Below, piece after piece: positions 40,661 to 50,777 of a DNA stretch of 64,000 bases. Source of the DNA: Aurantiochytrium sp. KH105 (lineage: Eukaryota > Sar > Bigyra > Thraustochytrida > Thraustochytriidae); assembly GCA_003116975.1 (NCBI GenBank), contig BGKB01000098.1:183389-247388 (forward strand), given 5' to 3'. Under the pieces are notes generated by a model. That model searched no databases, had not been told where the DNA came from, and saw only the letters and a list, made by a program, of their open reading frames with translations. The position numbers and the translations under genes are program-made. Positions within the stretch are counted from its first letter, which is position 1, and every line of letters begins with the position of its first letter.

Positions 40661-40928
40661 CCTGCCAGTGAAGTGAAGTGAAAATAAAAATGATGAGGGA
40701 AATTTTTTTGGTTTGTTTTGAAGTTGTCAGCGTGAAACGCTCGTACATTCGTGATCCAGGGTAATGCCTTGCAGTGTGTGTTTTTTCTTGTTTTCTTCTT
40801 TCATTGGACTGACTGACAGTGTCTTCCTCCGCCACAAGGTGGTGGACTTGTGCGCAAATCTTGGTCCAACATCAATGAACTATCGCGCATGCTCGCGAGC
40901 CAGCCTTTTTCGTTTTGGACGCTTTTGT
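40616..40928. repeat. Convergent spacer with (TGGC)n run
   Basis: A GCTGGCTGG run occupies about 40625-40660 just after the coiled-coil stop. The rest is AT-rich and holds the 3' ends of both convergent genes. Confidence 0.7.
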
Positions 40929-42722
40929 TCATCGTTGCAGGGCCCGCACAACATTGTCATAGTAGAAAGCCTCTCCAAACTTTGCATGACCGCTACCTGA
41001 AGGGGCGGTGTTCATTCCGACAACCTCGAGGGTAGCGTCAGAGTCAGAGGGTGACAGGTTTGGAAAATTATTGTGATGGGCTGCAGGCTCCCGCAGGTAC
41101 GCCTTGGCTTGTTCATACAACGCGTGGCCAATCACTTCAAACGGAGGAGAGTAGTTTTGGAGGTCCGAAGGGTCGCGCTGACTCTGTGGATGGTGCTTGT
41201 TCTGAAAGGAAGAGGGTACGTCGCACATCGCTCCCGTTTGGCTCTCGCTCTTTCGCACCGTTTGAGGACCGTTCCAGAGTCCGAGCGTGTTTCGCGGCGG
41301 CTGGTCTGCGATGTTGTTCCCGCTCCCGGAGCTGCGCGAAAGAACAAAGGGCATGTCGGGTCCCGAGAAGGAACTTCCCGAGGGAGAGCCTGAGGAAGTC
41401 CGAAACGCGCGCGTGCCTTGCGTGAAACTGAAGTCGTTGCTCCCGGGTGTGTTTTGCTTGTCCGCGCCCTGGCTGCTCGCAAACGGTGGGCCAGAGAAAA
41501 AGTCCATTTCTCCGCCGCTAAGCGGTGGCGAAAGCGAGCTCAGTCCGGACCCAAGCAGCGACGACGATGTCTGAAAGAGTCCCGACGGGAGGCTCGGAAA
41601 GCTGGAAAACGGAGTGCTGAATGCAAAGAAATCGGTAGAGCCTTTGCCTGCTGAAGCCGAAGTCAACGGCCCGGCGCTCGACTCGGGCGAGTCTGCTGAC
41701 GACGACGAGGAGGAGGAGGAGGAGGTCAATGTCGAAAGAGGCATTGGTGCTCCAGACGAGGGAAAATCCGAGGAAGCAAAGCCAAATGAAGGAGGGGGAG
41801 GGGGCGGCGGCGGCGGGGCACCCATGGCGTTAAAATCGATCGAGAATTGAGGCAGCGGGGGCCCCGAGGACAACGTGGGAACGGGCGGCGGTCCAGATGT
41901 GTCGATGTGCTGAGCAACCTGACCAGAAGAAATCGGGGACGGAGGCTCGGAGGCCGATGCCGGTTTTGCGCGCGCGCGCGTTCCCGCGTTGCTACCAGAG
42001 CCACCACGTTTGGCGCGTTTACCTGCTTTGACGCGCTTCGACTTTGACGATTTCTTGTCGCTGGCCCCGCTGTCTCCGCGCGCAGCTTCAGCCATCGCAG
42101 CCTCGGAGCGCTTGCGCTTGCGACGTGCCGAGTTCCATCGGTTTTTCACAGAGTTCTCGGAGCGGCCTGGGAGGTGCGCTGCGATCTCACGCCATTTGTT
42201 GCCCAAGAGAGCCTGTTGTTCGAGCAGAATTCGATCCTCCTGTTCGCTCCACGGATCCTTGCGGAGGTCAGGGTCGAGATGATTCACCCATCGTTCGCGA
42301 CATTGTTTGCCAAGACGGCCGGGCAAAGAGGCAGCAATTTCACTCCACTTGATGTTGCCCAAGCCGTGCGCGCTGATGAGATCGATGATGACGCGGTCTT
42401 CTGATTCCAACCAAGGACCCTTGACGAGGCCTGGTCGCAGGACCTTTTGCCATCGATGAAGACATTGCACGTCACTACGGGATCCATCAAAGGCGATTTT
42501 CGAGATCACCTTCCAGTTCTTCGGGCCAAGCTCTTTCACCACTGCCTTGAGGCGCTCATCCTCGTCCGGATTCCACTTGCCCCCAGAGGGTCCCTTCTTC
42601 TTGGCTCGCTCGTTAGTCATTCCACCAGCGGCACCACCAAGAATTTGTGTTGCTCCATTCTGCATTGATTTTTCCACAAAATTGCTCGTGTCAACAAGCG
42701 GGCCGGATTGTGCAAGCTCCAT
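40929..42722 (-). CDS. Three-repeat MYB transcription factor
   Basis: 597 residues from the ATG at 42722. Three tandem MYB repeats lie at about residues 45-205: KWNPDEDERLKAVVKELG...NWKVISK (R1), KGPWLESEDRVIIDLISAHG...WSEIAASLPGR (R2) and KDPWSEQEDRILLEQQALLGNKWREIAAHLPGR (R3), each with regularly spaced tryptophans. R2 ends in GKQCRERWVNHLDP and R3 in VKNRWNS, the DNA-recognition helices of c-MYB/MYB3R proteins. Basic clusters RRKRKRSE and KSKRVKAGKRAKR follow as likely nuclear signals. The C-terminal 350 residues are Pro/Ser/Gly-rich and disordered, as in activation domains. 3R-MYBs commonly regulate G2/M genes; the targets here are unknown. Confidence 0.95.
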   Translation of the reverse strand: MELAQSGPLVDTSNFVEKSMQNGATQILGGAAGGMTNERAKKKGPSGGKWNPDEDERLKAVVKELGPKNWKVISKIAFDGSRSDVQCLHRWQKVLRPGLVKGPWLESEDRVIIDLISAHGLGNIKWSEIAASLPGRLGKQCRERWVNHLDPDLRKDPWSEQEDRILLEQQALLGNKWREIAAHLPGRSENSVKNRWNSARRKRKRSEAAMAEAARGDSGASDKKSSKSKRVKAGKRAKRGGSGSNAGTRARAKPASASEPPSPISSGQVAQHIDTSGPPPVPTLSSGPPLPQFSIDFNAMGAPPPPPPPPPSFGFASSDFPSSGAPMPLSTLTSSSSSSSSSADSPESSAGPLTSASAGKGSTDFFAFSTPFSSFPSLPSGLFQTSSSLLGSGLSSLSPPLSGGEMDFFSGPPFASSQGADKQNTPGSNDFSFTQGTRAFRTSSGSPSGSSFSGPDMPFVLSRSSGSGNNIADQPPRNTLGLWNGPQTVRKSESQTGAMCDVPSSFQNKHHPQSQRDPSDLQNYSPPFEVIGHALYEQAKAYLREPAAHHNNFPNLSPSDSDATLEVVGMNTAPSGSGHAKFGEAFYYDNVVRALQR

Positions 42723-44259
42723 GTTGCGTTTGTGACGTCTTTCTTGCTGTTTGTTTTTTTGCCTTGGCGCAATGCAAATGGGAAAAGGAGAGAGGGCTTT
42801 TCTTTACGTTGCTCGGCGTCTTTTGAGAGCGACGAGGGTTGCGGGACTCGTTTCGTTGTTGCGATTCTCGCCGCCACAAGGTCGTCGACCGCACGATTCC
42901 TTTGCGCGGGTCTCTTCTCCCTTCCTTTGGTGTTTGCGATTCTCCAGCGTTCGATTTGTCTCGGGTCGCTGGCAAGCTAGCTAGCTCGCTCGCTCGTGTG
43001 CCAGCTCGCTCGCCCGCCCGCTGCCCTTGGTGCCGCTGCCGGGCGTCTTGGGTCTGTCTCAAGTTGCCGCTGGGCTGGCCCGGTCCCCCTTGTGCGCTTC
43101 TTACCAGACCCTTCAGCAATTAATTCTAATTTATATGACAATAGTGCGGTGTCCGTTAGAGGAACGCGAGTGTCTGTTCAACGGTCCTCTCTTTCCCTGC
43201 TCGAAGGAGGACTGTCAGGGCGGTACCAGGTAGCAAGCATGCTAGGCAGGGCCGGAAGCGAGAGCGCACAAGGTCAAGGCGGCCCCGGCAGTGCGTCCTT
43301 GCTAGATCAATACATTCAGAGTCAACTTGGTGTGATTATTTGGTGCGGAAATCGTGTTATACTACCCGCGTAGCGTTCGTGCTCCGTTGGGTCTGTTGTA
43401 CGCAAAGTTTGGGCTTGTGCTGCATCCGAGCCTGCATGCTATGAAGGTTGGTTGCTTCCATGAGCCGGGCCGAGCTCGGCTACGCTGCCAAACATGACCA
43501 TTCCGAAACATTGAAACAAACGACTCTCTGGCTGGCCCACCCGGCTTCTGGCTCGAGATAGAAAGAAACGAGAGGTCATCATCAGTCATCTCTCTCGGCC
43601 TAGTCAATACGTGTAAAATGTGCTGTCATCAATCCGTTGCGTAGAGCAAGAGACCAGCCGCGTTAGCTTTGTTAGGCAAGTGGCATGGTAGTCGCAGTCG
43701 ACCTTGCAGTCCTTAATACCGTTGCAGCGGCACCAAGTTCGCTGGAGGTCGCCAGGAATATTTCTTCGATCTAACAGTAAACATACGATTAGATAGGACG
43801 CGCTGTCTCACTCCGTCTTGGCTTTTGCAGAGCCATTGCAGCCAAGAAGATAAAAATTAATGACGCACCACCACTCGTCTCTTGCAGAGTCAGGTTAGCC
43901 TCACGATCGTTTGCCCAGCACTCCTGGGCTCTGGGGCCGACCGTTCGACAAATGTGACCGAGAACGTGATGTCCTCGCAGAGCAGCAAAATAGTGAAGAT
44001 AGGCCTAGGTCCTGCAACCAGCAGCAGCGTGCCCTTTGGAGATACCTAATAGCAGCTGCAGCAGCACAGTGTGGTGTGTGCAACCGTTTGATCGAACGTT
44101 GCGCATGCTCGGCGCCCGCCCCAGAGTCTCTAGTTTTGCTTGCTTTGCTTTGCTTTCCGCAAGCGTGACTGCGCCAGACCGACGAGCGTACGGACGTGCA
44201 GAGAAGACAGGCTTCCCAACGCTTGACCAGCTTGCCCGCGCGCACGGCGTGCGAGGACC
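42723..44259. other. Spacer between the MYB gene and the next plus-strand gene
   Basis: 1.5 kb without a convincing gene. It includes a GCTAGCTAGCTCGCTCGC run near 42975-43015 and AT-rich DNA to 43.9 kb. Open frames are Arg/Ser-rich shadows. Confidence 0.5.
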
Positions 44260-45351
44260 ATGATGAGACCCCGCGAGCTCGCTGACAGGACCAACACGGG
44301 CACACGAGGAGGGTCCTTGGCACAACCGGGACCCGGCGGCGGCGATGGCGACGTGAAGACGCGCAAAGCTATAAAGCCCAGACGCGCGCGATCACAAGAG
44401 GCGAAATCCAAGCCAAGGTCACAGCAGAGCCGCGGAAAGCAATCCAATCCCAAGTCCCAACCCAAGTTGGAGGAGGATGAAGGTCTCGCACAGCCAAAGT
44501 TTGTGCATGCATTCGGGACCAAACTTGGCCAACAGGGCAGCATCGGTGACGCGGAGAATGAGCTCTTAAAAATGTGCTTCGACAGTGCCATTGTATGCGG
44601 TGCAGCGGGCCTTGATTCAGAAACTTTTGACGATGCTGCGTGCCAAATGCTCCAGCGCGCTGGAGGATGCGATGATGCCGACGTCGTAAGTCATCTCGTT
44701 CAGTACTGCTTGGATGCATGTGCCAAATCCGAGCGGACGAGTCGTGCCCAGGCTGCGCAGTTGCATAAGCTCGCCCTTATGCACGAGCGGAGCGCGCGCC
44801 GCGCCGAGGTTGCCCGCCTCAAGACGATCATTGACGCCCTATGGCATGGCCACAATGACGATACATCGACGGACATGGAGGTCGAGCTCTTTCGCTTCTT
44901 GAAGCGCAAGCATGCAGGTGACAAGCCACGCATGGCTGCAGAAGCCACGCAAATCGTATCGAGCATGGCGCGACTGAGCGCTTTCGATGCGGACATTGCA
45001 ATATTCTTCCGGATCCTCCGCAACGAAATCGACCAAGGTTTTTGGAGAGTACGCACCAGGCTTCTACAAACACTGCGTGAACTCTCTGCACAGGGAATGG
45101 GCCCACAGGAGATCGTTGCGCACATGTACAATGACGCGGACGCGACCGAATTACTGCAATGTCTGGAGGCCCGGCACGAACCTGCCCTCCAGGACGTCTT
45201 ATTGCGCTTCCACCTCGAACGGCATGCAACGCTCATTGCACCCATGCAAACGGCATATGCCTCTCTCGACGCAGCAGAACGGCAGGAGATAAGTTTTTCA
45301 GACTACGTACGCGCGGCGCTTGTGCCGCCCTCATCGGCGGCGTCTGACTGA
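44260..45351 (+). CDS. Helical protein with basic N-terminus, unknown function
   Basis: 363 residues from tandem ATGs at 44260 and 44263. Residues 1-75 are Lys/Arg/Gln/Pro-rich and disordered (KTRKAIKPRRARSQEAKSK), like a nucleic-acid-binding or nuclear-localising tail. Residues 80-355 are predicted largely alpha-helical with regular Leu/Ala spacing and few glycines, perhaps a HEAT/MIF4G-like helical repeat fold, but I recognise no specific motif. It is divergent from the MYB gene. Function unknown; an RNA-related scaffold role would be a guess from composition only. Confidence 0.75.
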   Translation: MMRPRELADRTNTGTRGGSLAQPGPGGGDGDVKTRKAIKPRRARSQEAKSKPRSQQSRGKQSNPKSQPKLEEDEGLAQPKFVHAFGTKLGQQGSIGDAENELLKMCFDSAIVCGAAGLDSETFDDAACQMLQRAGGCDDADVVSHLVQYCLDACAKSERTSRAQAAQLHKLALMHERSARRAEVARLKTIIDALWHGHNDDTSTDMEVELFRFLKRKHAGDKPRMAAEATQIVSSMARLSAFDADIAIFFRILRNEIDQGFWRVRTRLLQTLRELSAQGMGPQEIVAHMYNDADATELLQCLEARHEPALQDVLLRFHLERHATLIAPMQTAYASLDAAERQEISFSDYVRAALVPPSSAASD

Positions 45352-47051
45352 AAAATATTGGCAACGCATTGGCGTTGCTCTATTACTGGCGTCCACGCGA
45401 GAGGAAGACAAAGGAAAAGACTAAAACAAGACGAAGAACGAACGAACGAAAAAAGAAGGGGAAAGAGCAGATCAACTTGAGTGTACACTAGCAAGCCAAG
45501 AAACCAGGACGAAGCGCGAAGGCAAGGCTACATCTCGCATGCGCCGAACGAATCGTGGCTCCGGAACTTGATGTTCGCAACAACGCGAATCAAGGAGTAA
45601 GAAAGTACACTCTCCTCGAGATCCTTTTGCAAAGGTTTACTCGTGCTTTCGCACAAGTAATTGACTCATTGAATCGATCGTCGTGTTTGGGATGGTGAAA
45701 TTGTGGCAAATCTAATAGCAGGTTCGACAGCCCGGTCCCGATCACCCGGAATAGAACGAAACACAGGCTTGTCCGGCGCGCGCCGTGCGCGACATGCGAG
45801 GCAGAGAAGTCCTCTCCCCAGCAACATCGCACAAGCGGTGCGCGCCAAAGAAAGATGTTCATTGGGTGTGACTGGAGTGGATTGGAATAGCTTGAGTTGG
45901 CTTTTCTCTCGCCAAATCGACTCGACACGCAACTCTACTCTGCGTGAGGCAGAGTGCGCGACGATGCCTCGAGCAGGCGCGCAAGCTATCTAACTGGGCA
46001 AAGCAAAAGCGCACGTGTGTAAAAGGAAAAGCAGGACCTAAAAGTGAGTTAACTGGACGAGCATGAATCATTTCCCCCCATATTTTCTGCCTGGCTGCTG
46101 TCTTTGACTTTTCTTTCCCCTTTTACCCGGCGCACGAAGCAGCGATGGGGTCGATCAACACAGAAAGGGGTGAGGAAAAGCAATCGACGACGACTTCGAC
46201 GTGTAAGGACTCCACGTCAATGCGTTTTTGCTACCGTCTGACCCGCTCTCAACGGAGTTGCAAGCAGCCAAGCCACGCCAAGGTCAAGGCCAAGGTAAGG
46301 CCAAGGTAAGGCCAAGCCAAGCCAAGCCAAGCCAGAACAACAGCACCAAGCAAGCGGCCAACCTACTTACGTTCCATCGTCGTCCTCGCCGGTGGCCACG
46401 GCGAGAGCATCGACGCCGTCGAGGAGGCCCGCAAAGGCGCTCACCGTGGGCGTCGTGGCCGTGGCCATGGCCAGCGCCGGCGCGGGCCTTGGCGCAAACC
46501 TCAGCGCCGCCGCGCGCCTGGTGGCCACCGCCTCCTGCGGCGCGAGCTCCCGCGCCACCAGAGGCCGCGCCGCGCGCGCGCGGCCCACCGCTGCGCTCGC
46601 CGCGCGCCGCAGCATCTTCGCGGCTGTCGGCCGCGAGCGAGATCCACGGACGGACGGCTGGCAGGCAGGCCGGCAGCGAGGCACGCTCGCTCGCTCGCTC
46701 GCTCGCTCGCAGGCAGACGCGCGCGCTCGCCTCCCCAGGCCCGCGCCCGCCGCGCCCGCCGCCGCTCCCGCGCGCCGCGCTCGCCGCACGCTCCTCGCTC
46801 GCCGCTCGCCGCACGCAAGCCCGCGCCGCGCGAGACTCCGCGAAGCTGCTCTGCCCGCGCTCGGGCTCGAGCGCGCAGAGACAGAGCGCAGGCGGCGCGA
46901 CCCTTGCACGGGTCGCGCCCCGACCCTTGCACGGGTCGCGTCCCGACCCTTGCACGGGTCGCGTCCCGACCCTTGCACGGGTCGCGTCCCGACCCTTGCA
47001 CGGGTCGCCGAGGATAAGAAGGAAGGAAGAAAGAAAGAGAGAGAGAGAGAA

Positions 47052-47097
<46 letters not shown>

Positions 47098-47198
47098 GCG
47101 AAGGAGGCGGGCGCGGAGAGAGGGAGAGCGCGGGCAGAGCAAGCAAGACGAACTCGTGGACGCGGCGGCGGCGAGCGGGCGGCAGGAGCGGCGGCAGC
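45352..47198. other. GC-rich low-complexity spacer with several repeats
   Basis: No convincing gene to the small ORF at 47199. From 46.3 kb onward the DNA is extremely GC-rich with CCAAG (46.31-46.34 kb) and GCTC (about 46.68-46.71 kb) runs, the 23-bp array, and a GA-rich run at about 47022-47095. Several 200-370-codon frames overlap on both strands here; all are Arg/Ala/Ser-rich without domains. Confidence 0.55.
46898..47009. repeat. Five tandem copies of a 23-bp unit with internal palindrome
   Basis: Copies start at 46898, 46921, 46944, 46967 and 46990. Each carries GCGACCC and GGGTCGC arms around TTGCAC, so each unit can fold as a hairpin. They are contiguous with no variable spacers, so this is not a CRISPR array. 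It ends 190 bp before the small ORF at 47199 and may be a promoter element array or a minisatellite. Confidence 0.85.
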
Positions 47199-47486
47199 AT
47201 GCTGGGCGCGAGGGGCGCGGCGGCGGCGGCGCGGGCGGCGGCGCGGGGCGCGGCGCGGAGGGCCGGCGCGGGGCAGAGGGATGCCGCGGCGAGGATGCTG
47301 AGATTCGCGGAGGCGCCGGCGCCGGCGGCGAGGCGAGCGAACTTCGCGCTGCCGGGGAGGAGAATCCACGCCGCGGTGCCGACGGGGCCAGTAGTGGTCC
47401 CGGTGGCCGCGCACATGCCCGCTGTCGATCTTGGCACGCTGCTTGAGCAGCTTATGTGCTCGTCGGCACCTATCAAAGATAGGTAA
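47199..47486 (+). CDS. Small putative mitochondrial protein (or first exon)
   Basis: 95 residues from the ATG at 47199. The first 60 residues are Arg/Ala-rich without acids, the signature of a mitochondrial presequence ([21 protein letters not shown]), followed by PVVVPVAAHMPAVDLGTLLEQLM and a basic end. The stop TAA overlaps a perfect donor-like AG/GTAAGT, so this could be the first exon of a longer gene, but no acceptor and continuation is evident before the convergent gene. A possible AATAAA signal is at about 47590. No family is recognised. Confidence 0.4.
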   Translation: MLGARGAAAAARAAARGAARRAGAGQRDAAARMLRFAEAPAPAARRANFALPGRRIHAAVPTGPVVVPVAAHMPAVDLGTLLEQLMCSSAPIKDR

Positions 47487-47660
47487 GTCGCGGATGGCGC
47501 GTGGCGACTCGACTCGACTCGACTCGACGCGACTCGCAGCGGCGGCGGGTCAGGGATTGTGTGTGTGTGAGCGAGCGAGCGACCGCGTGAATAAACGAAC
47601 GAATGAACAAAGGAATAAGAAACGACTTCGTCAATGACAGAGTCGAATGGTAGAAACGAA

Positions 47661-47724
47661 TCAGTTCTCCATTCTCACAAACCCTGTTTTGCGAGCAATG
47701 ACCTACCTCCTTTCTGTCTGACTG

Positions 47725-47760
<36 letters not shown>

Positions 47761-48617
47761 CTTGCTCGCTTGCTCGCTTGCTTACCTTTTGCCTCGTGTC
47801 CCGCAACCTCACGGCAACCCTTGCGAAAAGGTCTGCTTGCAAACGTGCCCGCTCGCTTCGCTCGATACCAAGTGAACACATTGAACTGACAGCATGCGCG
47901 AGTGCCTGCGAACCCGCCGCTCCGTTCATTTTATGCTTTCTACTATCAATCACGAAGATGACATACGCATACATTTTGCCTTTCGCCCGCTTTCCTTTGA
48001 GGTGAGCTCCTCTGACTGCAGACTTTCCTTATTAGGTGGTATACCCTTACTTATGATGAAGACTTATGTGAGAAAACGTTGACGCCTGGCAAACCTACCT
48101 TGCGCTTGATCTCGACGCAATCCCCTCTGGCAATGCAATCGCAAATTCGCGCAGCGTCGTCGAGCGGACTTCCACCAAGTGTGGCGACGAGAAGACTTGG
48201 AGCAGGCGCTGGTGCGCCTCGCGCAGCGCCGTCATGGCGGCGAAGTCTCCCGTGCGGCCTCTGTCGATCAGCGTCGCGCTGACAGGCCACCTGGATAAGC
48301 CAGCGAATACTTTGCTCCCCGGGCCCACACGAGATCATCATTGCTTTTTCACCAAGGAGTCTCACTTGCACTGTCAGGGCTTCTTCAACATCATTTTGGA
48401 GGATATGTGACCCTGGTGAATTTGCCTCTGTAAACGAGCGACGGCCAGCATTTGCGTTGGCTACGTTTGAGGATCCGCGCTTCATTCCAAGACCTAGCTG
48501 TCCCAGTGGGAGTGCGTCATCGTACTCATGCATCGATGAGGCTGACAAGCGTCGCCCATTGAAGCCAACAATCTCGACATCAGCGCCGAGGTCCCCTGTG
48601 CTGTCATCCCGTTGCAT
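47661..48617 (-). CDS. Three-exon gene, possible ubiquitin-like fold, unknown function
   Basis: Exon 1 is 48099-48617 (ATG at 48617) and ends at donor AAG/GTAGGT. Exon 2 is 47786-47935 (acceptor ...GAAAG, donor AAG/GTAAGC) and exon 3 is 47661-47702 (acceptor GGTAG, stop TGA). All junctions are phase 0 and give 236 residues. The exon 2 acceptor is the least certain, with other AGs a few bases upstream. A GTTTTC hexanucleotide run at about 47728-47760 falls inside intron 2. Residues about 80-173 show a possible ubiquitin-like pattern: LTVQVRLLGEKAMMI, a helix, then LVATLGGSPLDDAARICDCI and GDCVEIK, the position of the L-D-D...L-x-D loop in ubiquitin folds. The exon 2 product is a basic amphipathic helix. 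Function unknown. Confidence 0.55.
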
Positions 48618-49032
48618 GGTTTATAATGGTGTTTAGTTCCCCGGCAGCGTCGTTCGTTTCGTCAAGCTAGTTCTACGCTGCAGGAAAAGTCATCGGGCAA
48701 GCTTCTTTGCATCGTGGTATGCTTTTTTGCGAGAGAAAGAAGGCGTCTTGATTTCATTTGAGTCCTCTCAGGGCTCTTGTCCCGGTATCAATCAATTTAC
48801 CGGATCATTTTTTATTTTATTTTTTCATTTTCGACCTCTCCATCTTTTCGATGAGGCGCAATCCCATTCCAACCCCCAAAGCTTTTCTCACCAATCGTGA
48901 CCTTGAGGTTTGAAAAAATTAATGGGCCTCAACCTCGAATTCACAGCCCCCGACAAGAGAATGCTAGGTATCTCATTATTTGTTTTTGTTTTTGTTTTTG
49001 TTTTTGTNTTTTGTTTTGTTTTGTTTTGTTTT
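48618..49032. other. Spacer with (GTTTTT)n run and one undetermined base
   Basis: AT-rich DNA with no gene. A GTTTTT/GTTTT run at about 48979-49032 contains an N at 49008, so repeat length and sequence are uncertain here. It lies immediately 3' of the TTC29 stop codon. Confidence 0.8.
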
Positions 49033-50241
49033 TTACGAGGTTGCAACGCTAGGAAACTCGCGACCAACACGCCAGTCTAGCAGCGAGGGAACATCAGTCT
49101 GCACCATACGTAAAAGATCAGCAGCACGAGCGTTACGCATGGCTACACCAACAAGAACACGCGCATCGTCAATCACGCGGTTGTCGTCGCTTTGATGCTT
49201 GCGCACCAGATCAAAATTTTGCTCGAAACATTGCACGGCCGCATCATGGTTTCCAGCTTGGGCATGAACGAGACCAAGGCTGCGGCACGCAGAAGCCTCC
49301 ATGGCTTGGTTGTAGGTCTGACGAGCGATCTCCAACGCTTTGTTCAGGCACTCGACCGCTTTGGCAGTCTTGCCATCCATTTGAAGGTACGCCTGTGCAA
49401 GTAACTCACAGACACTGCCCATGTCCGCGAGCTTGTTCGATTTCTCGAAATAGTCCAAGCTTTGCGAGAGCGCAACAATGGCCCGCTCCGGCTTTCCAAG
49501 CGCGCAAAATGCGCGGCCTAAGCGGGCATTTCCTTGTGCCTTGGCCGCAGGATTCTTTTCTTCCGAGGCGATGCGAACAACGCGGTCCAAGTAGTCGACA
49601 ATGGCATCTCGGTCCTGAGACATCGGATTGCGTGAGTCCTCGAGCTCCTGGGCGCGCTTGTCGTACACGATCGCAAGCTGTTGGCGCCCCTTGAGCGCCG
49701 CGCCGGCGTCCTCGACTTGCGTGGCAAGCTCCACATAGCGCTCAAGATGTGAAATGGCTTCGGCCGTCTTGTTTTGCAGGCGCTGCAACGTTGTGCCGAG
49801 GCAAAAGCGAGCTTCCTTTTCGCTGGCCGCGTCACTGACAAGCTGCGCGATTTTAAGGCCCTTTTCGTAGAATACAGTTCCCGTCTCAAAATCACCTTTG
49901 TCGCAGAATGCGACGGCCAAGTCGCGGTAATTCTCAAAGACGATTGTCGGTGCACCTCCTCGACGGGCCTTTTCAGCCCCAGTCAGCTTTTCTTGAATAA
50001 AGGCAAGGTCCACCTTGGCTTCCTCCGCGTCTGCCGGTGTCGCTGTGGCACTTGCTTTTTCGTTTTTCTGCGGCTTGAGTTGTCCTTGCTGCGAGCTCGA
50101 AGAAGAAGATGAAGAACCATTGGTTACGTCGTTCTTGTGCTGCAAGTAGAAGAAGTCCACGTAGGACTGCACAAACCCCCTCGTGAGGATCTCCACGCAG
50201 TAGGCGAGCTCCTCCGGCTCCTTGGCGTTGGTCGCGGCCAT
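49033..50241 (-). CDS. TTC29: TTC29-like tetratricopeptide protein (flagellar)
   Basis: 402 residues from the ATG at 50241. After an N-terminal helix with AYCVEILTRGFVQSYVDFFYL, a feature of TTC29 proteins, and a Ser/Gln-rich linker, there are about six TPR motifs, for example NYRDLAVAFCDKGDFETGTVFYEKGLKIA, GNARLGRAFCALGKPERAIVALSQSLDYF, and ACRSLGLVHAQAGNHDAAVQCFEQNF. TTC29 is an axonemal protein required for sperm and ciliary motility in animals and is found in flagellated protists. Its presence fits an organism with motile zoospores. The assignment rests on overall layout; generic TPR proteins are the alternative. Confidence 0.82.
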   Translation of the reverse strand: MAATNAKEPEELAYCVEILTRGFVQSYVDFFYLQHKNDVTNGSSSSSSSSQQGQLKPQKNEKASATATPADAEEAKVDLAFIQEKLTGAEKARRGGAPTIVFENYRDLAVAFCDKGDFETGTVFYEKGLKIAQLVSDAASEKEARFCLGTTLQRLQNKTAEAISHLERYVELATQVEDAGAALKGRQQLAIVYDKRAQELEDSRNPMSQDRDAIVDYLDRVVRIASEEKNPAAKAQGNARLGRAFCALGKPERAIVALSQSLDYFEKSNKLADMGSVCELLAQAYLQMDGKTAKAVECLNKALEIARQTYNQAMEASACRSLGLVHAQAGNHDAAVQCFEQNFDLVRKHQSDDNRVIDDARVLVGVAMRNARAADLLRMVQTDVPSLLDWRVGREFPSVATS

Positions 50242-50777
50242 GGCGAGAAGTGAACAAGAAAGGTCTGCTTGGTCTAGTCGGCTTTAAAAGGGGGAGAGAA
50301 AGCGATCGAGAATCTGCGCTCGACGACAGCTCACGCGGCTCGACGCGCAGTGCGCTGCCTCGCGTAGCGCGCCGCCTTTTCAGCTCGGCGCACGTAGAAA
50401 GTAAGCCTTGAGTACTTTTTCTTGCAAACGACCTTGACACTCACCTTTTCGCTCGAAGATACAATAAACGATCCGTTGGGTTCCCCGTCGGCTACCTATT
50501 CAAAAGGGGGGGGGAGAAGTGTCAAGTCAAGCCACTGTGGTGGTGATATGTAGACTATCACCGGTGTACGTTCGTAGAATGGCCAAAAGCACAAGAGGTG
50601 CCAAGACTATGTATACCGACATGATTCTGTAAGCATCTGCATTCGCTTATTGTTGGCGAACAAGTCGACCGAATAAAGCATGCACCCGAACCTTATACCA
50701 CACTAGTACGCACCCAGTCCTGCATCCTTGGCTTTTCCGTGGTGCTGGCTAGCTAGCTGCTTGGCTAGCTAGCAAGG
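50242..50777. other. Divergent promoter between TTC29 and the polytopic membrane protein
   Basis: No gene. It contains a G-run near 50508-50516 and CTAGCTAGC palindromic runs just before the plus-strand start at 50778. Confidence 0.5.

Noticed and set aside
46898..47009. CRISPR array
   Set aside because: The palindromic repeats are contiguous with no variable spacers, and the host is eukaryotic.
46228..47476. Overlapping 200-376-codon frames on both strands
   Set aside because: Low-complexity products of GC-rich repeats, GA runs and the 23-bp array; only the last 96 codons from 47199 look protein-like.
48095..48328. Alternative minus frame with amphipathic helical sequence inside exon 1 of the three-exon gene
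   Set aside because: It is short, overlaps fully, and the exon 1 frame has the ATG, the donor site and the better domain pattern; still, a frame error cannot be excluded.
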